From NCBI RefSeq assembly GCF_000372845.1, contig NZ_KB889963.1:682001-746000 (forward strand): DNA of 64,000 nucleotides, given 5' to 3'. The position numbers were made by a program, and so were the translations under genes. Origin of the DNA: Methylocystis rosea SV97 (GTDB lineage: Bacteria > Pseudomonadota > Alphaproteobacteria > Rhizobiales > Beijerinckiaceae). Of this stretch, positions 1-8,466 are shown piece after piece (position 1 is the stretch's first letter; the number at the start of each line of letters is the position of its first letter). Under the pieces are notes generated by a model that was not told the origin of the DNA, searched no databases, and saw only the letters and a program-made list of their open reading frames with translations.

Positions 1-131
1 CCGAAGACTATCGTGAGAAGTGGGGCCTCCCGGCCGACTATCCGATGGTTGCGCCCAACTACGCCAAGGCGCGGTCTAATCTCGCCAAGCAGATGGGGCT
101 CGGCCAGCAGCGCCGGCGTCGGGGCAAATAA
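1..131 (+). CDS. MucR/Ros-family transcriptional regulator, C-terminal end only
   Basis: The window opens inside this gene; the readable part is the last 42 codons (reading frame from base 3) ending in TAA at 129-131. The peptide contains the motif [16 protein letters not shown] followed by [18 protein letters not shown] and a basic RRRR tail. This is the signature end of the Ros/MucR zinc-finger regulators of Rhizobiales, which control exopolysaccharide, motility and cell-cycle genes. The zinc finger itself lies upstream of the window and cannot be checked. Family assignment is secure; which paralogue this is cannot be told. Confidence 0.85.
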   Translation, partial: EDYREKWGLPADYPMVAPNYAKARSNLAKQMGLGQQRRRRGK

Positions 132-160
132 AAAGACGGCCAAAACGGCCGCCTTTTCTC
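132..160 (+). terminator. Probable rho-independent terminator of the mucR-like gene
   Basis: Directly after the stop codon an A-rich stretch leads into a GC hairpin (gacggcc, loop aaaac, ggccgcc, with one mismatch) followed by ttttctcc. The position right behind the stop and the T run fit an intrinsic terminator. Confidence 0.55.
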
Positions 161-218
161 CAATTGACCTGAAAACTGCGGCGCGCGCTGTCGCGCCAGG
201 TCAGCGACGCCCCGCGGT

Positions 219-587
219 TCAGGTCTCTTCGTCAGTTTCGATATCGCCGTCGATCAATCCGGCGACATCGTCGTCGGATTCTTCTTCCTCGAGGAAGGTG
301 TCGTCTTCGGCGTCGTCTGCTTCGATCTCCACATCATCTTCGACATCGATCGATTCCGCCACCGTCTCCGTCTCCTCGACTTCTTCGAGCGACACGGTTT
401 CGGGGCTCTCCTTTTCGAGTTCGCTCTCTTCTTCTTCTTGTTGCGCGCGCGCCGCCGCGCGCGTCAGCGCCACAACCTGATAAATCGCGCCGCATTTCGG
501 ACAGGCGATCGGGTCCTTGTTAAAGTCGTAAAACTTCGTCCCGCAGGACTGACATTGGCGTTTGGCGCCGAGTTCGGGTTTGGCCAC
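219..587 (-). CDS. TIGR02300 family protein (FYDLN-type zinc ribbon, acidic tail)
   Basis: A 122-residue protein read from a GTG start at 587, chosen because the family begins with (M)AKPELG and because gagga lies about 10 bases upstream; a longer reading to 683 adds an unrelated N-terminus. Residues 1-45 form a zinc-ribbon-like module with CQSCGTKFYDFNKDP and CPKCG, so four cysteines are placed as two CxxC knuckles. From about residue 55 on the chain is almost entirely Glu, Asp, Ser and Thr and probably disordered. The family is conserved in Alphaproteobacteria and has no known function. Convergent with the preceding regulator gene. Confidence 0.9.
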   Translation of the reverse strand: MAKPELGAKRQCQSCGTKFYDFNKDPIACPKCGAIYQVVALTRAAARAQQEEEESELEKESPETVSLEEVEETETVAESIDVEDDVEIEADDAEDDTFLEEEESDDDVAGLIDGDIETDEET

Positions 588-750
588 GGTCGATTGGTCC
601 TCGAGAAGCAGCGTGGGAACGCCCCGCCTGTATTGAGAGACTGTTTGGGCGCTCCGGTTAGTGGCGTCCCGCCTCGCTGTCAAATGGGAAATGCATTGTC
701 TGCGCGCCCATTGCCAAGCGCCGCACAGATTGGCATAGAATCACGGTCAC

Positions 751-824
751 GCGGGTGTAGCTCAATGGTAGAGCAGCAGCCTTCCAAGCTGAATACGAGG
801 GTTCGATTCCCTTCACCCGCTCCA
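751..824 (+). tRNA. tRNA-Gly (anticodon TCC)
   Basis: Cloverleaf read directly: acceptor arms GCGGGTG/CACCCGC, D arm GCTC-AATGGTA-GAGC, anticodon loop CTTCCAA giving anticodon TCC, T arm GAGGG-TTCGATT-CCCTT, discriminator T and encoded CCA at 822-824. It decodes GGA/GGG glycine codons. Confidence 0.95.
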
Positions 825-1521
825 AAATCCCTTCCGGTGAATTTTTCCCAGCGTGAGCGATTACGGCCCGCCATTCTTTTGCGTTCGGCCGCGCCTTGCC
901 CGCTGCGACAGCCTCTACGGCCTCCTGTTCAGAGTCTCGCCAATGCGCGAATCGACCTTGCCGTTTACCAATGACGCGCAAAGGCGCGCCGTGCAAAGCT
1001 GCCGCAACGTTAAGACGCCGCGCGCGCGAACGCCGCCCCGCCTCGTCCAAGCGTCCCAGAGAAGGACATGGCGTTAAGCGTTCTTGTATGTCTGCGCCGC
1101 GTTCCTCGTGTCGACGCTGCCGATGAGGCGCTGGAAGGTCGCGGAAACTCGCCGGAACGCAACGCCAACTGAGATCGACCACCGATTCGTGCCTGCTGCG
1201 TTCCCGGTTGATCCCAAAGCTTAACCGCAAGACGCCAAACCGCCTAATCTTGGCCGTTGACAGAAGGGCCGAAACGAGTCCGCCGGCGACTCTTTCGCCA
1301 AAAGCGCGTGCGACGCCATCGACGGGCCGTTCTCGCAAGTTCTGGCGTTTCGTTTCGCCCGCGCGTCCATATATTGTTGGAACAGAGCATGACTCGGCGA
1401 GAGTCAGCGATTCGGGCGCGATTCGTTCGCAGGCTGTTCAGAAGGTAAAGTCGCGCCCTGCTCTAAGTTTCGATATGAAACGAAGGCGCGCTGCGGAGCG
1501 CGTCAGGCAGCAAAGAACAAA
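825..1521. other. 697-base intergenic stretch with no gene recognised
   Basis: Several open frames cross this stretch on both strands but none has a plausible start, domain or composition; the minus-strand frames that run through the tRNA are antisense translations of it. I looked for SRP RNA, tmRNA and 6S RNA signatures and did not find them. The last 150 bases probably hold the promoter of the helicase gene, but no clear -35/-10 pair was identified. Confidence 0.5.
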
Positions 1522-4500
1522 ATGACAGTCGCGCCGTCTTATCCGACGAGCCGCGCCGCCCCCCGCGCAAGGCCGTTCGACAGGGGCGTGGCGGCGGTGC
1601 TCGGCCCCACCAACACCGGCAAGACGCATCACGCCATCGAGCGTATGTTGTCCTTTCCCTCCGGCGTCATTGGGTTGCCGCTGCGCCTGCTCGCTCGTGA
1701 GGTCTATAATCGCGTCGCCGAACGTGTCGGCGTGGACAGTGTCGCGCTCATCACCGGCGAGGAAAAAATTAAGCCCCGTGCGCCGGCCTATTGGGTCGCG
1801 ACGGTTGAAGCGATGCCGCGCGACGTCCCGGCGGATTTCGTCGCGATCGACGAAATCCAGCTCGCCGCCGATCTCGACCGCGGCCACATTTTCACCGACC
1901 GGCTGCTCCACTGGCGCGGACGCCAGGAGACTCTCCTGATCGGCGCGGCCACGATGGCGCCGCTCGTTACGGAGCTCTTTCCTGGCGCACCGATCTTTAC
2001 GCGCCCGAGGCTGTCAAAACTTTCTTTCGCCGGCGACAAGAAAATCTCGAGGCTGCCGCCGCGCACCGCCATCGTCGCCTTTTCAGCCGAAGAGGTTTAC
2101 GCGATCGCGGAACTGATCAAGCGCCAGCGCGGCGGGGCGGCCGTCGTGCTCGGCGTGCTGTCGCCGCGCACGCGCAACGCGCAGATCGAGCTCTATCAGG
2201 GCGGCGACGTCGATTACATCGTCGCGACGGACGCCATCGGCATGGGCCTCAATCTCGACGTCGATCATGTCGCCTTCGCCGCCGATCGCAAATTCGACGG
2301 AATACGCCATCGCAGGCTGACGCCGGCGGAATTTGGACAGATCGCCGGCAGAGCGGGGCGCCATATGAGCGACGGCTTTTTTGGCGCGACCGGCCGCTGC
2401 CCGCCCTTCGACGAGGAGTTGATCGAGGCTTTGGAGGACCACCGCTTCGATCCGGTGAAGACGCTGCAATGGCGCACCAGCGCCCTCGATTTTTCTTCGA
2501 TCGACGCGTTGATGCATTCTCTCGACCAGGTCCCGGCGCATCCGGATCTGGTGCGCGCCCGGGTCGCAGACGATCAAAGGGCGCTTGAAGCGGCGAGCCG
2601 TGATGAAATCGCGCAGCGCAACGCCAAGACGACAGCCGATGTCGCGCGGCTCTGGGAAGCCTGCCAAATCCCCGACTACCGCAAGACTTCGCCCGCCGCT
2701 CACGCCGAGCTCGCGCTGGCCATATTCGCGTTCATCGCCCGGCGCGGCAAGATCCCCGAGGACTGGATGGCGCGGCAGATCGAAGCGGTCGACCGCATCG
2801 ACGGCGACATCGCGACGCTGTCGAACCGCCTCGCGCAAGTGCGTACCGCAAGTTTTATCGCCAACCGTTCCGGCTGGCTTGACGACTCTCAGCATTGGCA
2901 GAGCGTCGCGCGTCGGGTAGAGGACAGCATATCCGACGCGTTGCACGACAGACTGACGCAGCGTTTCGTCGACCGCCGCACCAGCGTGCTGGCGCGCCGC
3001 TTAAGAGAGAACGCGATGCTTGAAGCCGAAATCAACGCCGCCGGCGACGTTCTGGTCGAGGGCCAGCATGTCGGAAGCCTCCAGGGATTTCGCTTTACGC
3101 CGGATCCCGGCGCGGCGGGCGAAGCGGCCAAGACGTTGAACGCCGCGGCGCAGAAGGCGCTTGCTGGAGAATTCGAGGCGCGGGCGACTCGGGTGTTCGA
3201 CGCGGTCGACGACGCCTTCGCGCTCGGCAATGACGGCCTGATTCGCTGGCTCGGCGAACCTGTGGGGAAAATCGCCTCCGGCGCCGGCGTGCTGACGCCG
3301 ACGACGCGCGTGCTTGCCGACGAGCAGCTGACGGGACCGGCTCTGGAGAAGGTCAAGCAGCGCCTCGACCTCTGGCTCGCGCAACATGTCAAGAAGCTGC
3401 TGGGGCCGCTCGAGCAGCTGGAGAAGGGCGAAGGCTTGGAAGGGGTGACGCGCGGCGTCGCCTTTCAGCTCGCCGAAGAATTGGGCGTGCTGGACCGCGC
3501 GCGCGTCGCCAAGGACGTGAAGGCTTTCTCCCAGGAGGACCGCGCTGCGCTGCGCAAGCTCGGCGTGCGGTTCGGCGCCTATCACATCTATCTGCCCGCG
3601 CTTCTCAAGCCCGCGCCGCGCGCGCTCTCGGCGCTGCTTTGGGCCCTGCATCACGGCGGTCTCGAAAACGTGAGGGGTCTTGAGGAAGTCCCGCATCTGG
3701 CGGCCTCCGGACGCACCTCCTTCGCCGCCGACGCTTCGATCCCCAAAGGCTTTTATCGCGCCGCCGGCTTTCGAGTGTGCGGCGAGCGCGTCGTTCGCGT
3801 CGACATTCTCGAACGTCTCGCCGATCTCATTCGGCCGGCGATCGCCTACCGTCCGGGGCTCACCGCGGGCGAGCCGCCGCCCGGCGCGGCCGACGCCGAC
3901 GGCTTCGTCGTCACCGTCGCGATGACCTCGCTCACGGGCTGTTCCGGCGAGGCTTTTTCCTCGATCCTGAAGTCGCTCGGCTACGCTTCGACGCAGCGTC
4001 CAGGGCCTGCGATTACGGTAGCGATCGTGCCCGCGGCTGCGATGGAGCCGGTGACGCCAAAGACCGCGGCCAAGCCAGCGGAAGCCGCGAGCGAGGATAT
4101 TCAGGCCGAAAGCGCCGCCGCCGAGGCGCCCGCCGCCGCGGAAGCGGAAATCGCTCTCGCGTCGCAGACGGCGACCTCGGAGGAGGCGCTGGTCGAGACG
4201 CCTGCCGTTGAAGAGCCGGCGACAGAGGCGCCGGCGTCCGTCGCCGTCGAAGAAAGCGCCGAGGCGCGCGAAGAAGAGGCGACAGCGACCGAAGTGCAGG
4301 AAGAGCCCGCCTTGGAAGCTGCGCCCGCCAAAGCCGCGCCGACCGAGCCGGAATCCATCGAAATCTGGCGTCCGCAGCGCCACGTTCATGCCGCTCCGCG
4401 TCCCCGTGAGGCCGGCGCGCATCGGCAGGCGCCCGGTCAGGGCGCTGAGGACAACAAGCAACAGAGGCCGCCGCGCCGCGACCAGCGGCCCGGCAACGCT

Positions 4501-4686
4501 CCGGGCAAGGAGGGGCGTCCGGCCGGAAAGCCGCGCTTCGAGGGCCGCCCGCCGCGCGATGACGCCCGCGCCCGGCGTCCTGCAGGCTTTGCCGCGCCGG
4601 AGCGGCGCGAGCGCCAGCCCGATCCGGATTCGCCCTTCGCCAAGCTTGCGGCTCTCAAGGCCGAGCTTGAGAAGAAAGGCAAATAG
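1522..4686 (+). CDS. SUV3-like superfamily 2 RNA helicase with long charged C-terminal tail
   Basis: A 1054-residue protein. Helicase core motifs: Walker A GPTNTGKT at residues 28-35, Walker B DEIQ at 110-113, motif III around GAATM, and motif VI QIAGRAGRH at 273-281. The DEIQ box and the compact core match the mitochondrial SUV3 family, which unwinds RNA for degradation; alphaproteobacterial members are usually called helicase-related proteins. From about residue 840 the chain becomes a low-complexity Ala/Glu/Pro region and then, after about residue 950, a basic Arg/Pro/Gln/Gly region, probably disordered and RNA-binding. ATG start at 1522. It stands alone, with a divergently unrelated upstream gap. 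A degradosome role is inference. Confidence 0.9.
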   Translation: MTVAPSYPTSRAAPRARPFDRGVAAVLGPTNTGKTHHAIERMLSFPSGVIGLPLRLLAREVYNRVAERVGVDSVALITGEEKIKPRAPAYWVATVEAMPRDVPADFVAIDEIQLAADLDRGHIFTDRLLHWRGRQETLLIGAATMAPLVTELFPGAPIFTRPRLSKLSFAGDKKISRLPPRTAIVAFSAEEVYAIAELIKRQRGGAAVVLGVLSPRTRNAQIELYQGGDVDYIVATDAIGMGLNLDVDHVAFAADRKFDGIRHRRLTPAEFGQIAGRAGRHMSDGFFGATGRCPPFDEELIEALEDHRFDPVKTLQWRTSALDFSSIDALMHSLDQVPAHPDLVRARVADDQRALEAASRDEIAQRNAKTTADVARLWEACQIPDYRKTSPAAHAELALAIFAFIARRGKIPEDWMARQIEAVDRIDGDIATLSNRLAQVRTASFIANRSGWLDDSQHWQSVARRVEDSISDALHDRLTQRFVDRRTSVLARRLRENAMLEAEINAAGDVLVEGQHVGSLQGFRFTPDPGAAGEAAKTLNAAAQKALAGEFEARATRVFDAVDDAFALGNDGLIRWLGEPVGKIASGAGVLTPTTRVLADEQLTGPALEKVKQRLDLWLAQHVKKLLGPLEQLEKGEGLEGVTRGVAFQLAEELGVLDRARVAKDVKAFSQEDRAALRKLGVRFGAYHIYLPALLKPAPRALSALLWALHHGGLENVRGLEEVPHLAASGRTSFAADASIPKGFYRAAGFRVCGERVVRVDILERLADLIRPAIAYRPGLTAGEPPPGAADADGFVVTVAMTSLTGCSGEAFSSILKSLGYASTQRPGPAITVAIVPAAAMEPVTPKTAAKPAEAASEDIQAESAAAEAPAAAEAEIALASQTATSEEALVETPAVEEPATEAPASVAVEESAEAREEEATATEVQEEPALEAAPAKAAPTEPESIEIWRPQRHVHAAPRPREAGAHRQAPGQGAEDNKQQRPPRRDQRPGNAPGKEGRPAGKPRFEGRPPRDDARARRPAGFAAPERRERQPDPDSPFAKLAALKAELEKKGK

Positions 4687-4790
4687 CAGCGCTTGCGCTT
4701 CTGCCCTTAGCTTCGCCATCGTATTGCCAATAGTCGGGCGGACAATTATTGCTGCCCGGGGGCGGGCGCGGCCGAGTGCTAGAGGGGCTT

Positions 4791-6203
4791 ATGAAGAAGA
4801 TTCTGCCCGTTATTATGTGCGGCGGATCGGGGACGCGGGTGTGGCCCGAGTCGCGCGAGACGTTTCCCAAGCAGTTCATTCCGCTCGTCGGGGAGCGCTC
4901 CACCTTCCAGACGACGATCGCGATGCTGGCCGACCCGGCGTTCGAACGGCCAATCGTCGTCTCCAATTTGGAATACCGCTTCCTCGTCGCCGACCAGCTG
5001 CGCGAGATCGGCGCGGAGGCCGACGTCGTGCTGGAGCCGTCGCGCCGCGACTCGGGTCCGGCGGTCGCCGTCGCGGCGGGCCTCGCCGCGCGCCGCGCGC
5101 CCGACACCATTGTCGTCGTGCTTGCCGCAGACCATGTCGTGCGCGACACGCAAGGCCTCGTCGATCTGTGCAAGCGAGCGAGCGCCGCTGCCGCCGAAGG
5201 CTATATCGTCACGCTTGGCGTCAAGCCGGACGGCCCCGCGACGGGATACGGCTATCTGCGCCCCGGCGCGCCGCTCGAGACCTGTTGCGAGGTCTACAAA
5301 CTCGACGCTTTTGTCGAGAAGCCGGACCGCGCCACGGCGCAGGACTATGTCGACGCAGGCTATCTCTGGAACAGCGGCAACTTCATTTTTCGCGCCGACG
5401 TCATGCAGTCGGAGATCGCGCAGTTCGAGCCCGGCATTTTCGCCGCCGCCGAGGCCGCGATCGAAGCGGCCCGCCAGGACCTCGGCTTCATGATTTTGAA
5501 CGCCGAGGCCTTCGCGCATGCGCCGAAGAAATCGATCGACTACGCGGTGATGGAGAAGACCGACAAGGCGGCGCTGATTCCGGCCGACATCGGCTGGTCC
5601 GACGTCGGCACCTGGCGCGCCGTGTGGGAATTGTCGGAGCGCGACGAAAACGGCAATTCGGTGCGCGGCCATGGCGTCGTGATGGATGCGCGCAACGTCC
5701 ATGTGCGCTCAGAGGACACGCTGACGACGGTGGTCGGCGTCGACGACATCATCGTCGTGACGACGCAGGACGCCGTGCTGGTGCTCAGCCATGAGCATGG
5801 CGATCAGGTCAAACAGCTCGTTGAGCAGCTGCGCAGCGAAAACCGGCGCGAAGCGGGCGAGCACAAGCGCATTTTTCGGCCGTGGGGATACTATCAAGGG
5901 ATCGACGAAGGCCAGCGCTATCAGGTGAAGCGCATCGTCGTGAAGCCCGGCCAACGCCTGTCGCTGCAGAAGCATTTCCACCGCGCCGAACATTGGATCG
6001 TCGTGCGCGGCACGGCGGAGGTCGGCCGTGACGAGGAAATTCATCTCGTCCATGAGAACGAGTCGATCTATCTGCCGATTGGCAGCAAGCACCGCCTGAC
6101 CAATCCCGGCAAGATCGATCTGGAGCTGATCGAAGTGCAGACGGGCTCCTATCTTGGCGAAGACGATATCGTCCGCTTCGAAGACGCCTATAATCGCGGG
6201 TAG
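4791..6203 (+). CDS. manC: Mannose-1-phosphate guanylyltransferase / mannose-6-phosphate isomerase (ManC/AlgA type)
   Basis: 470 residues from the ATG at 4791, preceded by agagggg at a suitable distance; a longer frame from 4749 is not needed. Residues 10-20 carry the nucleotidyltransferase signature GGSGTRVWPESR, and FVEKP near residue 173 is the sugar-phosphate binding motif. From about residue 360 a cupin-type isomerase domain begins (RPWGYY, then QKHFHRAEHW and the cupin Gly/Pro box), so the protein has both halves of the type II enzyme. It makes GDP-mannose for polysaccharide or lipopolysaccharide synthesis in the cytoplasm. No sugar-nucleotide genes are adjacent. Symbol could equally be algA, xanB or cpsB. 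Confidence 0.92.
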   Translation: MKKILPVIMCGGSGTRVWPESRETFPKQFIPLVGERSTFQTTIAMLADPAFERPIVVSNLEYRFLVADQLREIGAEADVVLEPSRRDSGPAVAVAAGLAARRAPDTIVVVLAADHVVRDTQGLVDLCKRASAAAAEGYIVTLGVKPDGPATGYGYLRPGAPLETCCEVYKLDAFVEKPDRATAQDYVDAGYLWNSGNFIFRADVMQSEIAQFEPGIFAAAEAAIEAARQDLGFMILNAEAFAHAPKKSIDYAVMEKTDKAALIPADIGWSDVGTWRAVWELSERDENGNSVRGHGVVMDARNVHVRSEDTLTTVVGVDDIIVVTTQDAVLVLSHEHGDQVKQLVEQLRSENRREAGEHKRIFRPWGYYQGIDEGQRYQVKRIVVKPGQRLSLQKHFHRAEHWIVVRGTAEVGRDEEIHLVHENESIYLPIGSKHRLTNPGKIDLELIEVQTGSYLGEDDIVRFEDAYNRG

Positions 6204-6244
6204 TCGACGCGCGCCAACTTTGCAAAAATCACCGTAGCGGCCGG

Positions 6245-6276
6245 CGTGGATGGCCGCGACAAGCGCGGCCATGACG
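6245..6276. repeat. Dispersed palindrome (cgtggatggcc...ggccatgacg), copy 1
   Basis: A near-perfect inverted repeat built on ggatggccgcg-aca-agcgcggccatgacg. Two further copies of the same family lie at 37542-37573 and 37648-37679. It overlaps the 5' end of trpF and contains the likely trpF start codon. Confidence 0.8.
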
Positions 6277-6915
6277 CAATCAACGATCGTCAAAATCTGC
6301 GGTCTGTCCTCGCCCGAGACGCTTCTCGCGGCGATCGAAGCCGGCGCGGACATGGCGGGCTTCGTCTTCTTCGAGAAAAGCCCGCGCCATATCGACCTTG
6401 AGACCGCCCGCACGCTTGGTCTTCTCGCGCAGGATCGCATCAGCAAAGTCGCGCTTGCCGTCGACGCTCACGACGCCGCGCTTCAAGACATCGTCGAGGC
6501 GCTCGCGCCCGACTATCTTCAGCTTCACGGAAGTGAGACGCCGGCGCGGGTCGCCGAGGTGAAGGCGCGCTTCGGCCTGCCGGTCATCAAGGCGGCGGGC
6601 GTCGCGACGCCCGCCGATGTCGAGACGGCGCGCGCCTATGAAGACATCGCCGACGTCATTCTGTTCGACGCCAAACCCGCGCCGAACGCAGCTGTTCCCG
6701 GCGGCGCCGGCGTCGCTTTCGACTGGTCTCTGCTGCGCGGCGTCGCGGCGAAACACTGGATGCTTTCGGGAGGACTGACGCCCGAGAATGTGGCGGAAGC
6801 GATGCGCCTCACCGGCGCCCGCGCGGTGGACGTCTCTTCCGGCGTCGAGCGCGAACGCGGCGTCAAGGACGCGGCGAAGATTTCAGCCTTCCTGGCCGCC
6901 GCTCGGCTTTCATAG
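6271..6915 (+). CDS. trpF: Phosphoribosylanthranilate isomerase
   Basis: 214 residues from the ATG at 6271 (MTQSTIVKICGL). An in-frame ATG at 6250 would add MAATSAA, but that stretch is the palindrome itself, so the later start is preferred; neither start has a clear Shine-Dalgarno. Family motifs seen are KICGL at the N-terminus, GFVFFEKSPRHI, the QLHG loop, and the phosphate-binding LSGGLTPENV near the C-terminus, as expected of the TIM-barrel enzyme that converts N-(5-phosphoribosyl)anthranilate to the carboxyphenylamino-deoxyribulose phosphate in tryptophan synthesis. trpB follows after a repeat element, so the two may share a transcript. Confidence 0.93.
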   Translation: MTQSTIVKICGLSSPETLLAAIEAGADMAGFVFFEKSPRHIDLETARTLGLLAQDRISKVALAVDAHDAALQDIVEALAPDYLQLHGSETPARVAEVKARFGLPVIKAAGVATPADVETARAYEDIADVILFDAKPAPNAAVPGGAGVAFDWSLLRGVAAKHWMLSGGLTPENVAEAMRLTGARAVDVSSGVERERGVKDAAKISAFLAAARLS

Positions 6916-6952
6916 CGGCGTTTGACAGTTTAAGACTGCGCCGACGGATCGG

Positions 6953-7077
6953 CCCCCTCCCTGTCCCTCCCCCGCTACGCGGGAGAGGGGACGCCAACGA
7001 GCCGCATTGCGGGAAACTCGATGAAGCGCCGAATCTGACTCCCTCTCCCGCGTAGCGGGGGAGGGCTGGGGAGGGGG
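6953..7077. repeat. Long inverted repeat between trpF and trpB (ccctctcccgc element)
   Basis: Two 37-base arms, 6953-6989 and 7041-7077, are inverted copies with 34 of 37 bases matching; the core is ccctcccccgctacgcgggagaggg. They enclose a 51-base loop. This type of GC-rich element occurs widely between genes in Alphaproteobacteria. It could fold into a very stable RNA hairpin between the two trp genes. Confidence 0.85.
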
Positions 7078-7104
7078 TAGCGACGCAGAGCGAGGACGCC
7101 CCCC

Positions 7105-8343
7105 GTGAACAAGCCGATTCCCAATTCCTTCCGCGCCGGCCCGGATGAAAACGGCCGCTTCGGCATTTTTGGCGGGCGTTTCGTCGCCGAAACGCTGATG
7201 CCGCTCGTGCTCGATCTTGAAGCGGCGTACGAGAAGGCGAAGATCGATCCGGCTTTTCACGAGGAGCTCACGAGCCTCCACAAGCACTATGTCGGGCGCC
7301 CCTCGCCGCTCTATTTCGCCGAACGCATCACCGACTATGTGCGTGAGCGGGCGGGCGAGGGCAAAGGCGCCAAGGTCTATTTCAAGCGCGACGAGCTCAA
7401 TCACACCGGCGCGCATAAGATCAATAATGTGCTCGGGCAGATCCTGCTCGCGCGGCGCATGGGCAAGAAGCGCATCATCGCCGAGACGGGCGCCGGCCAG
7501 CATGGCGTCGCCACCGCCACCGCCTGCGCGCGCTTTGGCCTCGACTGCGTCGTCTATATGGGCGCGGTCGACGTCGAGCGGCAGAAGCCGAACGTCTTCC
7601 GCATGAAGATGCTCGGCGCCGAAGTCATTCCCGTGCAGTCGGGCGCGCGGACCTTGAAGGACGCGATGAATGAGGCGCTGCGCGACTGGGTGACGAATGT
7701 CGCCGACACCTTCTACTGCATCGGCACGGCGGCGGGGCCGCATCCCTATCCGGCGATGGTGCGCGATTTCCAGTCGATCATCGGCAATGAGACGCGCGTC
7801 CAGATGCAGGAGATGGAAGGGCGGTTACCGGATTCGCTCGTCGCCTGCATCGGCGGCGGCTCCAACGCCATTGGGCTGTTCCATCCGTTTCTCGACGACG
7901 CCAGCGTCGAGATTTACGGCGTCGAGGCGGCGGGCCATGGCGTCCATGTGCCGAACGGCCATGCGGCGTCGCTCACCGGCGGGCGTCCGGGCGTGCTGCA
8001 CGGCAACCGCACCTATCTCCTGATGGACGACGACGGCCAGATTCTCGAAGGCCATTCGATTTCGGCGGGATTGGATTACCCCGGCATCGGCCCCGAACAT
8101 TCCTGGCTGCATGAGATCGGCCGGGTGAAATATCTGAACGCCACCGATCAGGAGGCGCTGAGCGCTTTTCAGCTCTGCTCGAAACTCGAGGGCATCATCC
8201 CAGCGCTCGAGCCCTCGCACGCGCTGGCGAAAGTGTTCGAGCTCGCGGCGCAGAAGCCGCGCGATCATCTGATGGTGATGAATATGTGCGGCCGCGGCGA
8301 CAAGGACATTTTCACCGTCGCGGAGCATCTCGGCGGGATGTAA
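7105..8343 (+). CDS. trpB: Tryptophan synthase beta chain
   Basis: 412 residues, GTG start at 7105. The pyridoxal-phosphate lysine lies in HTGAHK (residues 100-105), the phosphate-binding loop GGGSNAIG is near residue 250, and GAGQHG, ACARFG and the C-terminal NMCGRGDKD are all typical. The enzyme condenses indole with serine to tryptophan and normally works as an alpha2-beta2 complex with TrpA. Unusually, trpA does not follow; a repeat element and an opposite-strand gene come next, so trpA must lie elsewhere in the genome. Length is normal. Confidence 0.97.
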   Translation: MNKPIPNSFRAGPDENGRFGIFGGRFVAETLMPLVLDLEAAYEKAKIDPAFHEELTSLHKHYVGRPSPLYFAERITDYVRERAGEGKGAKVYFKRDELNHTGAHKINNVLGQILLARRMGKKRIIAETGAGQHGVATATACARFGLDCVVYMGAVDVERQKPNVFRMKMLGAEVIPVQSGARTLKDAMNEALRDWVTNVADTFYCIGTAAGPHPYPAMVRDFQSIIGNETRVQMQEMEGRLPDSLVACIGGGSNAIGLFHPFLDDASVEIYGVEAAGHGVHVPNGHAASLTGGRPGVLHGNRTYLLMDDDGQILEGHSISAGLDYPGIGPEHSWLHEIGRVKYLNATDQEALSAFQLCSKLEGIIPALEPSHALAKVFELAAQKPRDHLMVMNMCGRGDKDIFTVAEHLGGM

Positions 8344-8351
8344 CCCGAGCG

Positions 8352-8466
8352 CCCTCATCCTGAGGAGGCGGCAAAGCCGCCGTCTCGAAGGACGAGGGCG
8401 CGCCGCCATTTTCCTCGCCCTTCGAGACGCGAGCTTCGCTCGCTCCTCAGGATGAGGAAAATGGCG
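8352..8466. repeat. Inverted repeat after trpB (cctcatcctgaggag element)
   Basis: Left arm ccctcatcctgaggag...gtctcgaaggacgaggg (8352-8398) is matched in reverse by cctcgcccttcgagac...ctcctcaggatgagg (about 8413-8457); inside each arm a smaller hairpin occurs (ggcggc aaa gccgcc and gcgagc ttc gctcgc). A gccatttt/aaaatggc pair lies outside. It sits between the convergent ends of trpB and the next gene and could act as a bidirectional terminator; the family is dispersed in many alphaproteobacterial genomes. Confidence 0.8.

Noticed and set aside
680-874. Minus-strand frame reading GEGNRTLVFSLEGCCSTIEL across the tRNA-Gly
   Set aside because: This is the well-known artefact of translating the antisense of a tRNA gene; no start signal and no independent support.
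1208-1525. 105-codon plus-strand frame before the helicase gene
   Set aside because: Arg/Ser-rich composition with no motif, overlaps the helicase start, no ribosome site.
3001-4719. 572-codon minus-strand frame opposite the helicase gene
   Set aside because: Antisense frame of a gene with clear helicase motifs; composition is almost only Arg, Gly, Leu and Ala.
4208-5794. 528-codon plus-strand frame overlapping the helicase tail and manC
   Set aside because: Shadow of two well-supported genes; extreme Arg content typical of the wrong frame in GC-rich DNA.
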